A DNA stretch of 64,000 nt from Gammaproteobacteria bacterium (GCA_016191205.1 JACPPB010000074.1:62001-126000), one strand, 5' to 3'; counted from the first letter of the stretch, positions 1 through 9,089 are shown. The notes: generated by a model not told the origin, from the sequence alone. Numbers and translations: made by a program.

Positions 1-522
1 AGTTGGCTTGAAACTAATCCTGCTGCGGGTTCCGAGGAGATGATTAAGCTTCCAGACGGCTCAAATTTCCTCATCTACTCGCCGAAAACCAAAACAGTGC
101 AAACAGAGAAGCAATACGACACCTCGAAACAGAAACCGCCACAAGCAGGCAAAGGAATCAAGGTCGATGTGTCGCTTGAGTTGGAGCGAGGGGCCGATGG
201 CCGAGTGCGCATTCTTGGAGCAACGAATCTTCCTCAGGGTATGACCTTAATGATTGGCCTTCGTAAAGTTGGCGCCAAATACCTTGTGCAAGACAAGGTC
301 GAAGTTATCAATGGTCGTATTTCGACCACTTGGTTTAGTGATGGCGGCAAGGCACTACCGTCTGGCGCGTACGAAGTGAGCATCTCTAGCCCGCTTCCAG
401 CATTGCAGCCGGCCGGTGTACGCGCTGTCATTGGCCAGACAGGAGAAAATCTTTCAGGTCCAATTGGAACGTCAATGGGTTCAAAGATGGTTGATCTCAC
501 TGTCAAGAAAACTATCCCCTGA
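1..522 (+). CDS. Hypothetical protein, 5'-partial
   Basis: The reading frame is open from base 1, so the gene probably begins before the window. The first internal ATG is at 40, but GAGGAG abuts it directly, too close to serve as a ribosome site for it. The visible part (about 173 residues) has no membrane segment or motif I recognise. It has a Lys/Gln-rich stretch near the front, then a section rich in Val, Leu and Gly that looks like a beta-sandwich, ending VDLTVKKTIP. Base composition is less GC-rich than the core genes that follow, which suggests acquired DNA. No function is proposed. Confidence 0.5.
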   Translation, partial: SWLETNPAAGSEEMIKLPDGSNFLIYSPKTKTVQTEKQYDTSKQKPPQAGKGIKVDVSLELERGADGRVRILGATNLPQGMTLMIGLRKVGAKYLVQDKVEVINGRISTTWFSDGGKALPSGAYEVSISSPLPALQPAGVRAVIGQTGENLSGPIGTSMGSKMVDLTVKKTIP

Positions 523-586
523 CGCTTGAAAAAAACCTGATAAGTCGGTGAGCAAGACCCAACCAAGCGCTCCAGCCGACCCACGT

Positions 587-666
587 GGAACTTCGCGGAA
601 CTTCGCGGAACTTCGGGAACTTCGGGAACTTCGGGGTCAGTTCTGGGGAACTTCGGGGTCAGTTCT
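587..666. repeat. Short tandem repeat array
   Basis: Five 9-10 base units of the type GGAACTTCGC/GGAACTTCG run head to tail. They are followed by two copies of a roughly 22-base unit that joins GGGAACTTCG to GGGTCAGTTCT. The last unit leads directly into the REP-like motif at 655-679. No coding role is visible. Confidence 0.75.
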
Positions 667-679
667 CGCATTGTTGCAT
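655..679 (+). repeat. REP-like motif, copy a
   Basis: The sequence begins GGGGTCAGTTCTCGCATTG and ends TTGCAT. Close relatives occur at 30101-30146 (minus strand), 31307-31333 and 32762-32781. The copy at 31307 sits immediately upstream of a REP-associated transposase gene, which is why the family is called REP-like. Confidence 0.5.
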
Positions 680-941
680 GCATCGATATGCCCACAGAAG
701 CGAGCATCCGTACGGTGATTTGAGCGGGCTGGAATTGGACTGGGTTGATGGGCAACATTGATCAGCTTCCGAGAGCCGAATTACGCTGCAACCCGCTGGC
801 TCAACAGGGCCAACCGGCCGCAGATGCCTTCGTTTTCGCGCCGGAGAATGGATGGACCGTTGAAAACCTTCCCCATGCCCGGCCTGGAACGAATCAAGAC
901 GGGTGATGCGGAGTTTGACGCGCAAAAGTTGATCCGGCTGA

Positions 942-1451
942 TCAACGTCGCGTCGAATCCGTTGGAAACGACAAGACGTCAAACGGCCCGTGAGTGAGCA
1001 GCGGGTTATCGCGTTCGAGCGCCACACCCAACGCAGCGCAGTAGCGGTCCAGATTCGCCCGCGCGCAAGCTGCGCCGTCTCCGGCAGCGATCAGGGGCAC
1101 TGGTCCGCAATCTTCCAGCCATTGCACCAGCAGCGCCTGTTCGTGCCGTTCGGCGGTCAGCTCCTCCGCCAACAGGCGCTGTTTTTCGGCGGGTGCAATG
1201 CCGGCGGTGCGTCGCCGCGCGCGCAGGGGGCGCAGCACCCGGACTTGCCAGTCTTCAATCACGGTCGCTGCCGCGTCCAACGCTTTCGCATCCAGCAGCA
1301 CGCCGCGCCGGCCGGTCCAGCAGCAGAACAACAGCAAATTGACGTTGGCGCCGGCGTCATCCTGGAGTCGCAGACAGTATTCGGCGACACCGGGTTGTGA
1401 ATACAGCGCGAGGGAAAATTCCCAGAATTCGTCTGCCGACTCGCCGTTCAT
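942..1451 (-). CDS. TIGR02444 (DUF2390) family protein
   Basis: A 169-residue protein of unknown function found in many Proteobacteria. The family signature is clear near the N-terminus: FWEFSLALYSQPGVAEYCL, followed by VNLLLFCCWTGRRG. A charged helical middle with an AEKQRLLAEE segment also fits the family. It lies 6 bases downstream of trmB on the same strand and is probably co-transcribed with it. The last twenty or so residues look unlike the family and end where the accessory DNA begins, so the 3' end may have been altered by a rearrangement. Confidence 0.8.
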   Translation of the reverse strand: MNGESADEFWEFSLALYSQPGVAEYCLRLQDDAGANVNLLLFCCWTGRRGVLLDAKALDAAATVIEDWQVRVLRPLRARRRTAGIAPAEKQRLLAEELTAERHEQALLVQWLEDCGPVPLIAAGDGAACARANLDRYCAALGVALERDNPLLTHGPFDVLSFPTDSTRR

Positions 1452-1457
1452 CGCCGG

Positions 1458-2165
1458 TCAATCGCTGCGGCGAAACAGCAGGTCCAGCACCCGGTGGCCG
1501 AGGCGTTCGCCACGGCGCTCGAATTTGGTGGCGGGGCGAAACGCCGGGCGCTCCACATAGGGCGTGCCGAGATTCACCAGTCCGGTATCGGCGCTGAGCA
1601 CTTCGAGCATGTGTTCGGCGTAAGGCTCCCAATCGGTGGCGAGGTGCAGCAGTCCTCCGGACGCCAGCTTGGCGCGCAGCCGGCGCACCAGGGAGGGTTG
1701 CACCAGACGCCGCTTGTGGTGCTTTTTCTTGGGCCAGGGATCGGGAAAATAGATCTGAATACGCGCCAGACTCCCGTCGGGAATACATTCGTCCAGCACA
1801 TCCTCGGCATCCGCGAGGTAGATGCGCAGGTTTTTCAGCGCCCGCTGCGCGGCGCCGTGCGCCAGGCGGCCGGCACCGGGCGGATGCACTTCGACGCCGA
1901 CAAAATCGGTATCCGGGTCGGCTTCCGCCATGGCGAGCAGGGAGTCGCCCATGCCAAAGCCGATCTCCAGCACCACGGGGCTGTGCCGTCCAAATACCTC
2001 GGGCCAGTTCACCCGGCCATCCGCGAGTCGCAACCGGTAGTTCGGCCAGTCTTCGTCGAGACCACGGCGCTGCGCGTCCGTCATGCGTCCGGCGCGCACC
2101 ACATAGCTGCGGATCGCCCGCGCCCGGCGCTCGGGAAGGATGCTGGATACGTCGTTGCCGCTCAC
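1458..2165 (-). CDS. trmB: tRNA (guanine-N7)-methyltransferase TrmB
   Basis: Transfers methyl from S-adenosylmethionine to N7 of guanosine 46 in the variable loop of tRNAs. The SAM-binding strand reads VVLEIGFGMGDSLLAMA, and the family hallmark IYFPDPWPKKKHHKRRLV is intact. I chose the GTG at 2165 (MSGNDVSS...), which gives 235 residues, close to the usual 239. The frame stays open further upstream, but that would run deep into the DUF423 gene. The GTG shares its first base with the TAG stop of the upstream DUF423 gene, so the two are translationally coupled. Confidence 0.93.
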   Translation of the reverse strand: MSGNDVSSILPERRARAIRSYVVRAGRMTDAQRRGLDEDWPNYRLRLADGRVNWPEVFGRHSPVVLEIGFGMGDSLLAMAEADPDTDFVGVEVHPPGAGRLAHGAAQRALKNLRIYLADAEDVLDECIPDGSLARIQIYFPDPWPKKKHHKRRLVQPSLVRRLRAKLASGGLLHLATDWEPYAEHMLEVLSADTGLVNLGTPYVERPAFRPATKFERRGERLGHRVLDLLFRRSD

Positions 2166-2548
2166 TATCGCGCCTCCCGCCAGTGCCGCCACGCATGGCG
2201 GGCCAACGCACCCCAGCCCACCAGGAACAGCAGGCCGCCGAGTGGCGTGACGGCGCCAAGCCAGGTCCGCCCGGTGAGGACCAGCAAATACAGACTGCCG
2301 GAAAACAGCGCGATGCCGGCTCCCAGGCACCAGCCCGCCAGGCGAAGGGTGCGCGTCGCCCGCGCGGCGGGCATCAGACCCAGTACCAGCAACGCGGAAG
2401 TGTGAAACATCTGGTAGTGAACGGCTGTCTGCCAGATCGACAGATCGGCTGGCATCAGGGAATTCTTCAGGGCGTGGGCACCGAAGGCGCCGAACAACAC
2501 CGTCAAAAAGCCGCTGGCCGCCGCCGACAAAAATATTCCTGGATTCAC
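2165..2548 (-). CDS. DUF423 family membrane protein (YgdD-like)
   Basis: A 127-residue protein with four predicted membrane helices and the family motif FGAFGAHALKNSL near residues 20-32. It belongs to the DUF423/YgdD family of small inner-membrane proteins, whose biochemical role is unknown. Its stop codon overlaps the GTG start of trmB by one base, so the two form a small operon. The rpoH terminator separates it from rpoH upstream. Confidence 0.88.
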   Translation of the reverse strand: MNPGIFLSAAASGFLTVLFGAFGAHALKNSLMPADLSIWQTAVHYQMFHTSALLVLGLMPAARATRTLRLAGWCLGAGIALFSGSLYLLVLTGRTWLGAVTPLGGLLFLVGWGALARHAWRHWREAR

Positions 2549-2578
2549 GCTGATTTCTCGCGGACGTGGACCGAAAAT

Positions 2579-2607
2579 AAAAAAGCCGCGCCCGGCGCGG
2601 CTTTTTC
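2579..2607 (-). terminator. Rho-independent terminator of rpoH
   Basis: An inverted repeat AAAAAGCCGCG/CGCGGCTTTTT with a short GC loop is flanked by A and T runs. It lies 20 bases past the rpoH stop on the minus strand. The symmetrical A/T tails would let it work in both directions. Confidence 0.9.
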
Positions 2608-2627
2608 GCCCTGACGGCGCGGCGGCA

Positions 2628-3488
2628 TCAGGTTTGGGGTTCGATCAGTTCGCGCACTTTTTTCATCGCGCTCTGTTCGAGCTGTCGAATCCGCTCGGCG
2701 GACACCGCGTATTTGGCCGCAAGGTCGTGCAGCGTGACCTTTTCGTCGCCCAGCCAGCGCTGCTGGATGATGTCGCGGCTGCGTGCGTCGAGCGTGGCTA
2801 CCGCGGCGCTGAGGCGGCCGTAATGAACATCTTCCCAGTCGGCCTGTTCGAGCTGCCGTGCCGGGTCGCCGCTGTGATCCTCAAGATATTGTGCGGGGAC
2901 CAGATAGCCCGAGTCTTCGTCCTCGTCGACGGACAGGTCAAACGACGCGTCGCGCGCGGACAGCCGCTGTTCCATCTCGCGTACCTGGTTGATCTCGACC
3001 CCGAGGTCCGCCGCCACCGCGGCGGCTTCTTCGTTGTTGAGCCAGCCCAGACGTTTCTTGCTGCCGCGCAGATTGAAGAACAGCTTGCGCTGCGCCTTGG
3101 TGGTGGCGACCTTCACGATGCGCCAGTTGCGCAGGACGTATTCGTGAATCTCGGCCTTGATCCAGTGCACCGCAAAGGAGATCAGGCGCACACCCTTGCT
3201 GGGGTCGAAACGCTTGACCGCCTTCATCAGGCCGACGTTGCCTTCCTGGACGATATCCGCCAGCGGCAGGCCGTAGCCGGAATAGGAGCGCGCGATGTGC
3301 ACCACGAACCGCAGGTGGGACAGCACCAGATCGCGGGCGGCATCCAGATCGTTGTGGTGATACAGGCGCTCGGCCAGTTCGCGCTCCTGCTCCGCGGACA
3401 ACACCGAAATCGCGCTCACGCTGTTCACATAAGCGGCGATATTGCCGCCCGGGATCAGCGGATTCACAACTTGCAGACTTCTACCCAT
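2628..3488 (-). CDS. rpoH: RNA polymerase heat-shock sigma factor sigma-32
   Basis: Directs RNA polymerase to heat-shock promoters. The 286 residues match the usual length (about 284). Region 2 contains [19 protein letters not shown] and [19 protein letters not shown]. The RpoH box QRKLFFNLR, diagnostic for sigma-32 among sigma-70 proteins, lies near residue 135. Region 4 ends with the [16 protein letters not shown] helix-turn-helix. It is transcribed away from ftsX, with its own promoter in the 97-base gap and a strong terminator downstream. The rpoH-ftsXEY order is typical of gammaproteobacteria. Confidence 0.97.
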   Translation of the reverse strand: MGRSLQVVNPLIPGGNIAAYVNSVSAISVLSAEQERELAERLYHHNDLDAARDLVLSHLRFVVHIARSYSGYGLPLADIVQEGNVGLMKAVKRFDPSKGVRLISFAVHWIKAEIHEYVLRNWRIVKVATTKAQRKLFFNLRGSKKRLGWLNNEEAAAVAADLGVEINQVREMEQRLSARDASFDLSVDEDEDSGYLVPAQYLEDHSGDPARQLEQADWEDVHYGRLSAAVATLDARSRDIIQQRWLGDEKVTLHDLAAKYAVSAERIRQLEQSAMKKVRELIEPQT

Positions 3489-3515
3489 GACTGCCTCGCG
3501 AATTCAGGGGGAGGT

Positions 3516-3543
3516 ATTCTAACATCGGGGGTTTGGATGACAA
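3516..3543 (-). promoter_or_regulatory. Sigma-70-type promoter of rpoH
   Basis: On the minus strand TTGTCA (3543-3538) and TAGAAT (3521-3516) are separated by 16 bases. Transcription would start about 20-25 bases before the rpoH ATG at 3488. No other good pair is visible in the rpoH-ftsX gap. Confidence 0.6.
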
Positions 3544-3585
3544 TCGCCAATATAAGTTCAACGCTGTTTAATTTGTCCTTATAAA

Positions 3586-4605
3586 TCAAGGCTCTATTTC
3601 TCTCGTCTGGCGACCCGCGGCGAGCCGGGCGCCCGCGGTACCGAGCGCGCCGGCGGCGACCGCGAGCACGAGCAGCTCCACCAGCCCCAGCCGCGCCAGG
3701 CTCCACTGGCTCTGGTACAGGGCGGCCAGCCGGTCCACGGGGTAATGCAGCCACCAACGACCGGCCGCGACCATGATCCAGGACAGGATCCCGCCGCCCA
3801 GGCCGTACCAGAACCCCATGTAGAGGAACGGCCGCCGCGCGAAGGCATCGGTGCCGCCGACCAGTTTGACCACCAGGATTTCCTCCCGACAGTTTTCGAT
3901 GGCCAGCCGGATGGTATTGCCCACGATCAACAACACCCCCAGCGCGAGCACCGCTGCCAGCGCCAGGGCGGCCTGCCGGCCGATGGCGGCGATGGCGTTC
4001 ACCCGCGCGACCCACTGGGTATCGACCTGCACCTCGTCCACCGGTGGCAGCTTCGCGAATTCGTCCGCCAGAGCGGTCAGCGCGGCGGCGCCGGGCTGAT
4101 CCCGTGCCGTCACCACCGCCACGGGCGGCAGAGGATTGCGGTCCAGCAGATCCAGGGCATCGCCGAAGCCCGAGCTCGCCTTGAATTCGGCGAGCCCCTG
4201 TTCCGCGGAGATGAACTGCACGGCGCTCACACCGGCATGTTCCCGCAGTTGCGCAAGAAGCCCGTCAATCGCCTTCGGGTCCGCATCCTGGCGCAAATAA
4301 AGGGTGAGCCGGTTGCCCGCATCCAGCCCGCCGGCAAGCTGCTGCAAGCTCGCCACCACCAGATAGAGCGCGGTAGGCAGCGCCAGCGCAATCGCGATCA
4401 CCAGCACCGTCATCAGGCTTTGCACCGGCGCGGTCGCGAGCCGGAGCAGGCTCCGCGCCGCCGTTTCACGGTGATCGCGCGCACCCGCGGCAAACCGATC
4501 GCGAAGGCGCAGGCGGCGCGCGCTTGCCCCCGGCTGCGGCGCCCGGGTCCCGCTCGCGGGCGCCGGGCGCGGGGCGCGCGGCGGCGTTCGGTCAGCCCGC
4601 TGCAT
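3586..4605 (-). CDS. ftsX: Cell division protein FtsX
   Basis: Membrane subunit of the FtsEX complex, which acts at the septum and links ATP hydrolysis to activation of peptidoglycan hydrolases. I start it at the ATG at 4605, which has GGGGAG eight bases upstream. An in-frame ATG at 4635 would add ten residues. The protein has a basic, proline-rich cytoplasmic head, a first membrane helix (VLVIAIALALPTALYLV), a periplasmic domain, and three C-terminal helices separated by the conserved EILVVKLVGGTDAF segment. It overlaps the end of ftsE by 14 bases. Confidence 0.94.
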   Translation of the reverse strand: MQRADRTPPRAPRPAPASGTRAPQPGASARRLRLRDRFAAGARDHRETAARSLLRLATAPVQSLMTVLVIAIALALPTALYLVVASLQQLAGGLDAGNRLTLYLRQDADPKAIDGLLAQLREHAGVSAVQFISAEQGLAEFKASSGFGDALDLLDRNPLPPVAVVTARDQPGAAALTALADEFAKLPPVDEVQVDTQWVARVNAIAAIGRQAALALAAVLALGVLLIVGNTIRLAIENCREEILVVKLVGGTDAFARRPFLYMGFWYGLGGGILSWIMVAAGRWWLHYPVDRLAALYQSQWSLARLGLVELLVLAVAAGALGTAGARLAAGRQTREIEP

Positions 4606-5269
4606 CGGCGTCGCTCCCCGCGACCAGGCGGCCATTCCTGAGTTGCAACTGCCGCCGTCCCATCGCCTCGATGAGGCCGATGTCGTGGGTCGCGATCAGC
4701 ACGGTGACGCCGATGTCGCTGAAATCGCTGAACAGTTTCATGATTTCCATGGACAGTTCGGGATCCAGATTGCCGGTGGGTTCGTCAGCCAGCAGGATGC
4801 GGGGCGTGTGCACCACGGCGCGCGCGATGCCCACCCGTTGCTGTTCGCCGCTCGACAACTCCAGCGGCTTGCTGTGTTCCCGAGCCAGCAATCCCACTTT
4901 GTCGAGCGCGGCGCGCACCCGCCGCGCAACATCGCTCGCACGGTAGCCGGACACCCGCAGCGGCAGGGCGACATTGTCGTGAATGCTGCGATCGAGCAGC
5001 AGATGGTGGTTCTGAAACACCACCCCGATGTTGCGGCGGTAATGGGGAATCTGGCTCCGGTGCAAGCGCCCCAGGCTGCGGCCATTGATCAGTATCTGGC
5101 CCTGGGTCGGTCGCTCCAGCAACATGATCAGGCGCAGAAGGGAGCTTTTGCCGGCGCCGGAATGGCCGGTGAGAAATGCAAATTCACCGGCGCGCAGCGC
5201 GAAACTCACCCCGCTCAGGGCGTCGTGGCCGCCGGGATAGCGTTTGCATACCTGATCGAACCGGATCAT
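4592..5269 (-). CDS. ftsE: Cell division ATP-binding protein FtsE
   Basis: ATPase subunit of FtsEX. The 225-residue ABC protein has Walker A GHSGAGKSSLLRL, signature LSSGEQQRVGIARA, Walker B ILLADEPTGNLDPE and the switch histidine in IATHD. The opening MIRFDQVCKRYPGGHDALSGVSF is typical of FtsE. Its ATG follows the ftsY stop with no gap, and its end overlaps ftsX, so ftsY-ftsE-ftsX form one transcription unit. Confidence 0.97.
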   Translation of the reverse strand: MIRFDQVCKRYPGGHDALSGVSFALRAGEFAFLTGHSGAGKSSLLRLIMLLERPTQGQILINGRSLGRLHRSQIPHYRRNIGVVFQNHHLLLDRSIHDNVALPLRVSGYRASDVARRVRAALDKVGLLAREHSKPLELSSGEQQRVGIARAVVHTPRILLADEPTGNLDPELSMEIMKLFSDFSDIGVTVLIATHDIGLIEAMGRRQLQLRNGRLVAGSDADAAG

Positions 5270-6424
5270 CTAGCCGGTGTTGTCCGGGGTGGCGAGCAAC
5301 GCATCGACAAAGAGTTCGGCGTCGAACGGTTGCAGGTCGTCGATACCTTCGCCCAGACCCACGTAGCGAATGGGCACGCCGAATTCGCGGCACAGCGCAA
5401 AAATCACTCCGCCCTTGGCGGTGCCATCCAGCTTGGTGAGCGCGATTCCGGTCACGGCGACGGCGGCGCTGAACTGGCGCATCTGGATCACCGCGTTCTG
5501 CCCGGTGCCGGCATCGAGCACCAGCAGGGTTTCGTGGGGCGCATCGGGATCGAGCTTCGCCATCACCCGACGCACCTTGGTCAACTCCGCCATGAGGTTG
5601 TCCTTGGTGTGCAGACGACCGGCAGTGTCGGCGATCACCACATCCAGTTGACGCGCCTGCGCCGACTGGATGGCATCGAAAATAACGGAGGCGCTGTCGG
5701 CGCCCGTGCCCTGGGAGATCACCGGCACGCGATTGCGCTCGCCCCAGGCCTGCAACTGTTCCACCGCGGCCGCGCGGAAGGTGTCACCGGCAGCGAGCAT
5801 CAGCGTGCGGCCCTCGGATTGCAGGCGGTGCGCCAGCTTGCCGATGGTGGTGGTCTTGCCGACGCCGTTGACGCCGACCACCAGCATCACAAAAGGTTTT
5901 TGACGGTCGATCACCAGGGGCCGCTGGCAGGGTTCGAGCAGCTCCAGCAGCAGCGCCCGCAGCTCGCCGCGCAGCGCCTGGGCATCGCCGAGATTGCGCC
6001 GTTTGACGCGCGCGGTGAGCTCGGCGATCACGGCGCTGGCCGTTTCGACGCCCACGTCGGCCATCAGCAGGCTGGTTTCAAGTTCTTCATAGAGCTCGGC
6101 GTCGATGGCCTTGCGACCGAGCAGCAGATTGCCCAGCCCCGCGCCGGTGCGCGCCAGGGCGCGCCGGAACAGCCCGCGCCGCGCAGGCTGTTCGCCTTGT
6201 GCCGGTACTTCGACCGGCGCGGGTTTTTCGACCACAACCGCTGGCACCGCCAACCCGGGATCGGCCACCCTGTCGGCGGGACTTGCGACCCGCGATTCCG
6301 GAGCCGGCTCGGGTGCCGGTCGCAGTGGCGCGGAGTTTTCCGCGCTGTCCTTGCGGCGGCGAAACAGCGAAAACAGACCGCCCCGATCGGACGATTTTGG
6401 CGCTGCGGTTTCGTCGCTTTTCAT
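5270..6424 (-). CDS. ftsY: Signal recognition particle receptor FtsY
   Basis: GTPase that receives SRP-bound ribosomes at the inner membrane for co-translational membrane insertion. Of 384 residues, roughly the first 80 form the variable A domain, here rich in Ala, Pro and Arg rather than strongly acidic. The NG domain shows GVNGVGKTTTIGKLAHRL (P-loop), DTAGRLHTKDNLMAEL and TKLDGTAKGG. It is first in the ftsYEX operon and divergent from rsmD across a gap of about 65 bases. Confidence 0.97.
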   Translation of the reverse strand: MKSDETAAPKSSDRGGLFSLFRRRKDSAENSAPLRPAPEPAPESRVASPADRVADPGLAVPAVVVEKPAPVEVPAQGEQPARRGLFRRALARTGAGLGNLLLGRKAIDAELYEELETSLLMADVGVETASAVIAELTARVKRRNLGDAQALRGELRALLLELLEPCQRPLVIDRQKPFVMLVVGVNGVGKTTTIGKLAHRLQSEGRTLMLAAGDTFRAAAVEQLQAWGERNRVPVISQGTGADSASVIFDAIQSAQARQLDVVIADTAGRLHTKDNLMAELTKVRRVMAKLDPDAPHETLLVLDAGTGQNAVIQMRQFSAAVAVTGIALTKLDGTAKGGVIFALCREFGVPIRYVGLGEGIDDLQPFDAELFVDALLATPDNTG

Positions 6425-6489
6425 GAGGTTGGGCGGCTGGAATGGGGGCCGTGTATCCTACCATTCCCCACGGACACCGGAGTACGCGC

Positions 6490-7116
6490 GTGCCGTATTC
6501 GCGCGGCAAATCAGGTAATCCTCCCCGCCACGACACCGGGGTCGTGCGCATCATCGCCGGGCGCTGGCGCGGGCGCAAACTCGTGTTTCCCGCCCGGCCG
6601 GGACTGCGCCCGACGGGAGATCGCCTGCGCGAGACGCTGTTCAACTGGCTGCAACCGATGCTGCCGGGCGCCCGTTGCCTGGATCTGTTTGCCGGCTCCG
6701 GCGCGCTGGGCCTGGAAGCCGCTTCGCGGGATGCATCCCGCGTCAGCCTGATCGAATCCGACCCCATGGCGGCGAAGGCACTGCGCACTACCTGCGCGTT
6801 GCTGGAAGCCGACCAGATAGAGGTACTCAACACCGATGCATTGGCCTGGCTGGCGCGACCTTCGCCGCCGGCCGGCACCTATGACATCATCTTTCTCGAT
6901 CCACCTTTTTCCGGCGATTTACTCAACCGTGCGATCCCCGCGCTCGAAGCCTCCGGAGTGCTGGCGGCGCCGGCGTGGATTTATCTCGAAACCGCGCGCG
7001 GAGCGGCCATTCCCGAACTACCCGGGAACTGGCATTTACACCGGGAAAAGTGCTCCGGAGAGGTCTGTTGCCGGCTGTTTCGGCGCGATCCGGGCGCGAT
7101 TGAGGGGGCTGGGTAA
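6490..7116 (+). CDS. rsmD: 16S rRNA (guanine966-N2)-methyltransferase RsmD
   Basis: Methylates G966 of 16S rRNA using SAM. Motif I is LDLFAGSGALGLEAASR, and the catalytic motif IIFLDPPF is intact. The N-terminal RIIAGRWRGRKL is characteristic. I prefer the GTG at 6490, with GGAG eight bases upstream, which gives 208 residues and an N-terminus comparable to the E. coli protein. An ATG at 6442 is in frame but has no good ribosome site. It is followed by coaD 36 bases later on the same strand. Confidence 0.92.
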   Translation: MPYSRGKSGNPPRHDTGVVRIIAGRWRGRKLVFPARPGLRPTGDRLRETLFNWLQPMLPGARCLDLFAGSGALGLEAASRDASRVSLIESDPMAAKALRTTCALLEADQIEVLNTDALAWLARPSPPAGTYDIIFLDPPFSGDLLNRAIPALEASGVLAAPAWIYLETARGAAIPELPGNWHLHREKCSGEVCCRLFRRDPGAIEGAG

Positions 7117-7629
<513 letters not shown>

Positions 7630-7636
7630 CCCGGGC

Positions 7637-8452
7637 TCAGCGCTGACAGCTGGCGCAATAGACGGTGGTGCGCTGACCGAGCCGCACTTCCTGGAGCAGA
7701 CGCCCACACTTTTTGCAGGGTTCGCCGGCGCGACCGTAGACCTGCAACTGCTGCCGAAAATACCCGGGCTTGCCATCGCCACCGACGAAATCGCGCAGCG
7801 TGGTACCGCCCTGCCGGATCGCGGCACCCAGCACCGTCCTGGTAGTGGCAACGACCGCTTCATAGCGTGACCGCGCGATGCGGCCTGCCGCGCGCAGGGG
7901 ATGGACTCCGCTCAGGAACAGGATTTCGTTGGCGTAGATATTGCCGATGCCGACCACGACCTGGCTGTCCATCAGGAAGCTCTTGACCGGCACCCGGCGT
8001 CCGCGCGACCGGTGGTAGAGGTAGTCGGCATCGAAGCTTTCGCCCAGAGGTTCCGGCCCGAGATCGCGCAGCAGCGGATGCGCAAACGGATCGCCGGTCA
8101 ACCACAGCACCGCGCCGAAACGGCGCGGGTCGGTAAAGCGCAACACGCCGCCGTCGTCGAGCAGCAGATCGAGGTGATCGTGGGGACCCGCGGCCTGCCC
8201 GGGCGCTACCAGGCGCAAGCTGCCGGACATGCCCAGATGCAGCAGCAGGTGACCGTCGTCGAGGGCAAGCAGCAGGTATTTCCCGCGCCGCTGGCCGCCA
8301 TGGATGTACTGACCGGGCAGCAGGTCCGCCAGCACCGCCGGCACCGGCCAGCGCAGCGCCGGCTGGCGCACCCGCAAGGCCGCGACGCGGCGCCCTTCCA
8401 GATGCGGCAGGATGCCACGCAGGGTGGTTTCGACTTCCGGAAGCTCGGGCAG
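7637..8452 (-). CDS. mutM: Formamidopyrimidine-DNA glycosylase MutM, apparent CTG start
   Basis: Bifunctional glycosylase/AP lyase that removes 8-oxoguanine and other oxidised purines. The mature N-terminus PELPEVETTLRGIL, with catalytic Pro and Glu, is encoded directly after a CTG at 8452-8450. GGGAGG lies eight bases upstream, and no in-frame ATG, GTG or TTG is near. Starting there gives 271 residues, against 269 in E. coli. The H2TH segment VVVGIGNIYANEILF and a four-cysteine zinc finger (CKKC...CASC) at the C-terminus are intact. The first conventional in-frame start, at 8377, would remove the catalytic residues and give an inactive protein. Confidence 0.9.
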   Translation of the reverse strand: MPELPEVETTLRGILPHLEGRRVAALRVRQPALRWPVPAVLADLLPGQYIHGGQRRGKYLLLALDDGHLLLHLGMSGSLRLVAPGQAAGPHDHLDLLLDDGGVLRFTDPRRFGAVLWLTGDPFAHPLLRDLGPEPLGESFDADYLYHRSRGRRVPVKSFLMDSQVVVGIGNIYANEILFLSGVHPLRAAGRIARSRYEAVVATTRTVLGAAIRQGGTTLRDFVGGDGKPGYFRQQLQVYGRAGEPCKKCGRLLQEVRLGQRTTVYCASCQR

Positions 8453-8535
8453 GGGGCACGCCTCCCAGCGGCACGGTTGACGACGTTATCTCAAGGCAGG
8501 GTCAACGTTTCTCGATATTCTCGGCGCCGGGGCAC

Positions 8536-8563
8536 AAAAAAACCCGGGGATACCGGGCTTTGT
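8536..8563 (-). terminator. Terminator of the rpmB-rpmG operon
   Basis: Read on the minus strand, AAAGCCCGG and CCGGGTTT are separated by a four-base loop and followed by a run of seven T. It starts about 23 bases beyond the rpmG stop codon. Confidence 0.85.
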
Positions 8564-8586
8564 TTGCGGCCCATGCCAACGGGCGC

Positions 8587-8754
8587 CTACTTGATCTTGG
8601 CTTCCTTGTAGATCACATGCTGGCGCACGACCGGATCGTATTTCTTCATTTCGATCTTTTCGGGCTTGGTGCGCTTGTTCTTGCTCGTGGTGTAGTAGTG
8701 CCCGGTGCCCGCGCTGGACACCAGCTTGATCAGATCGCGATTCGATTTGGCCAT
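8587..8754 (-). CDS. rpmG: 50S ribosomal protein L33
   Basis: A 55-residue large-subunit ribosomal protein starting [14 protein letters not shown] and ending YKEAKIK, as in most gammaproteobacteria. It lacks the zinc-binding cysteines, so it is the zinc-independent type. The ATG at 8754 is preceded by AGG-rich sequence. It lies 8 bases downstream of rpmB, in the usual rpmB-rpmG operon, and a terminator follows. Confidence 0.97.
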   Translation of the reverse strand: MAKSNRDLIKLVSSAGTGHYYTTSKNKRTKPEKIEMKKYDPVVRQHVIYKEAKIK

Positions 8755-8762
8755 GCTGCCTC

Positions 8763-8999
8763 CTAGACCTTGTTGCCGCTGGCACGGAGGTCCGCAAGCA
8801 CCTGCTCGATACCCAGTCGGTCGATGATCCGCAGTCCTTTGGTGGATACGCGGAGCTTCACAAAGCGCCGTTGGGATTCGATCCAGAATCTGTGGGTATG
8901 CAGATTCGGTTCGAACCGACGTCGCGTTCTGTTCTTGGCGTGGGAAACGTTGTTTCCCACCATCGGGCGCTTGCCCGTGACCTGACACACTCTTGACAT
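8763..8999 (-). CDS. rpmB: 50S ribosomal protein L28
   Basis: A 78-residue ribosomal protein that begins [21 protein letters not shown] and continues with the basic [13 protein letters not shown] segment typical of L28. It is the first gene of rpmB-rpmG. A good sigma-70 promoter lies about 50-80 bases upstream. Its neighbours radC and coaBC upstream follow the gene order seen in Pseudomonas and enterobacteria. Confidence 0.98.
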   Translation of the reverse strand: MSRVCQVTGKRPMVGNNVSHAKNRTRRRFEPNLHTHRFWIESQRRFVKLRVSTKGLRIIDRLGIEQVLADLRASGNKV

Positions 9000-9049
9000 A
9001 ACCGCCTCTGAAATCGGCGCCGTAACGCCGCCCGCGCGAGAAGGCGCGC

Positions 9050-9078
9050 TTTATACCAAAGCGGGGGGGCTAAAGCAA
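9050..9078 (-). promoter_or_regulatory. Sigma-70-type promoter of rpmB-rpmG
   Basis: On the minus strand TTGCTT (9078-9073) and TATAAA (9055-9050) are spaced by 17 bases. The initiation region would lie about 45 bases before the rpmB ATG. The element overlaps the region just past the radC stop. Confidence 0.6.
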
Positions 9079-9089
9079 ACCGGAAACCC

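Larger units (their letters stand above)
523..941. other. Intergenic stretch without a recognisable gene
   Basis: This 419-base gap lies between the partial unknown gene and the core block. It holds a short tandem repeat and a REP-like motif (listed separately). The rest, about 680-941, has small open frames on both strands, but none resembles a known protein or has a convincing ribosome site. It looks like the border of the accessory region with the conserved chromosome. Confidence 0.5.

Noticed and set aside
758..997. 79-codon plus-strand frame
   Set aside because: No ribosome site, no similarity, and it runs into the TIGR02444 gene on the other strand.
8457..8459. GTG as mutM start
   Set aside because: It is out of frame with the conserved PELPEVE sequence and lies too close to GGGAGG.
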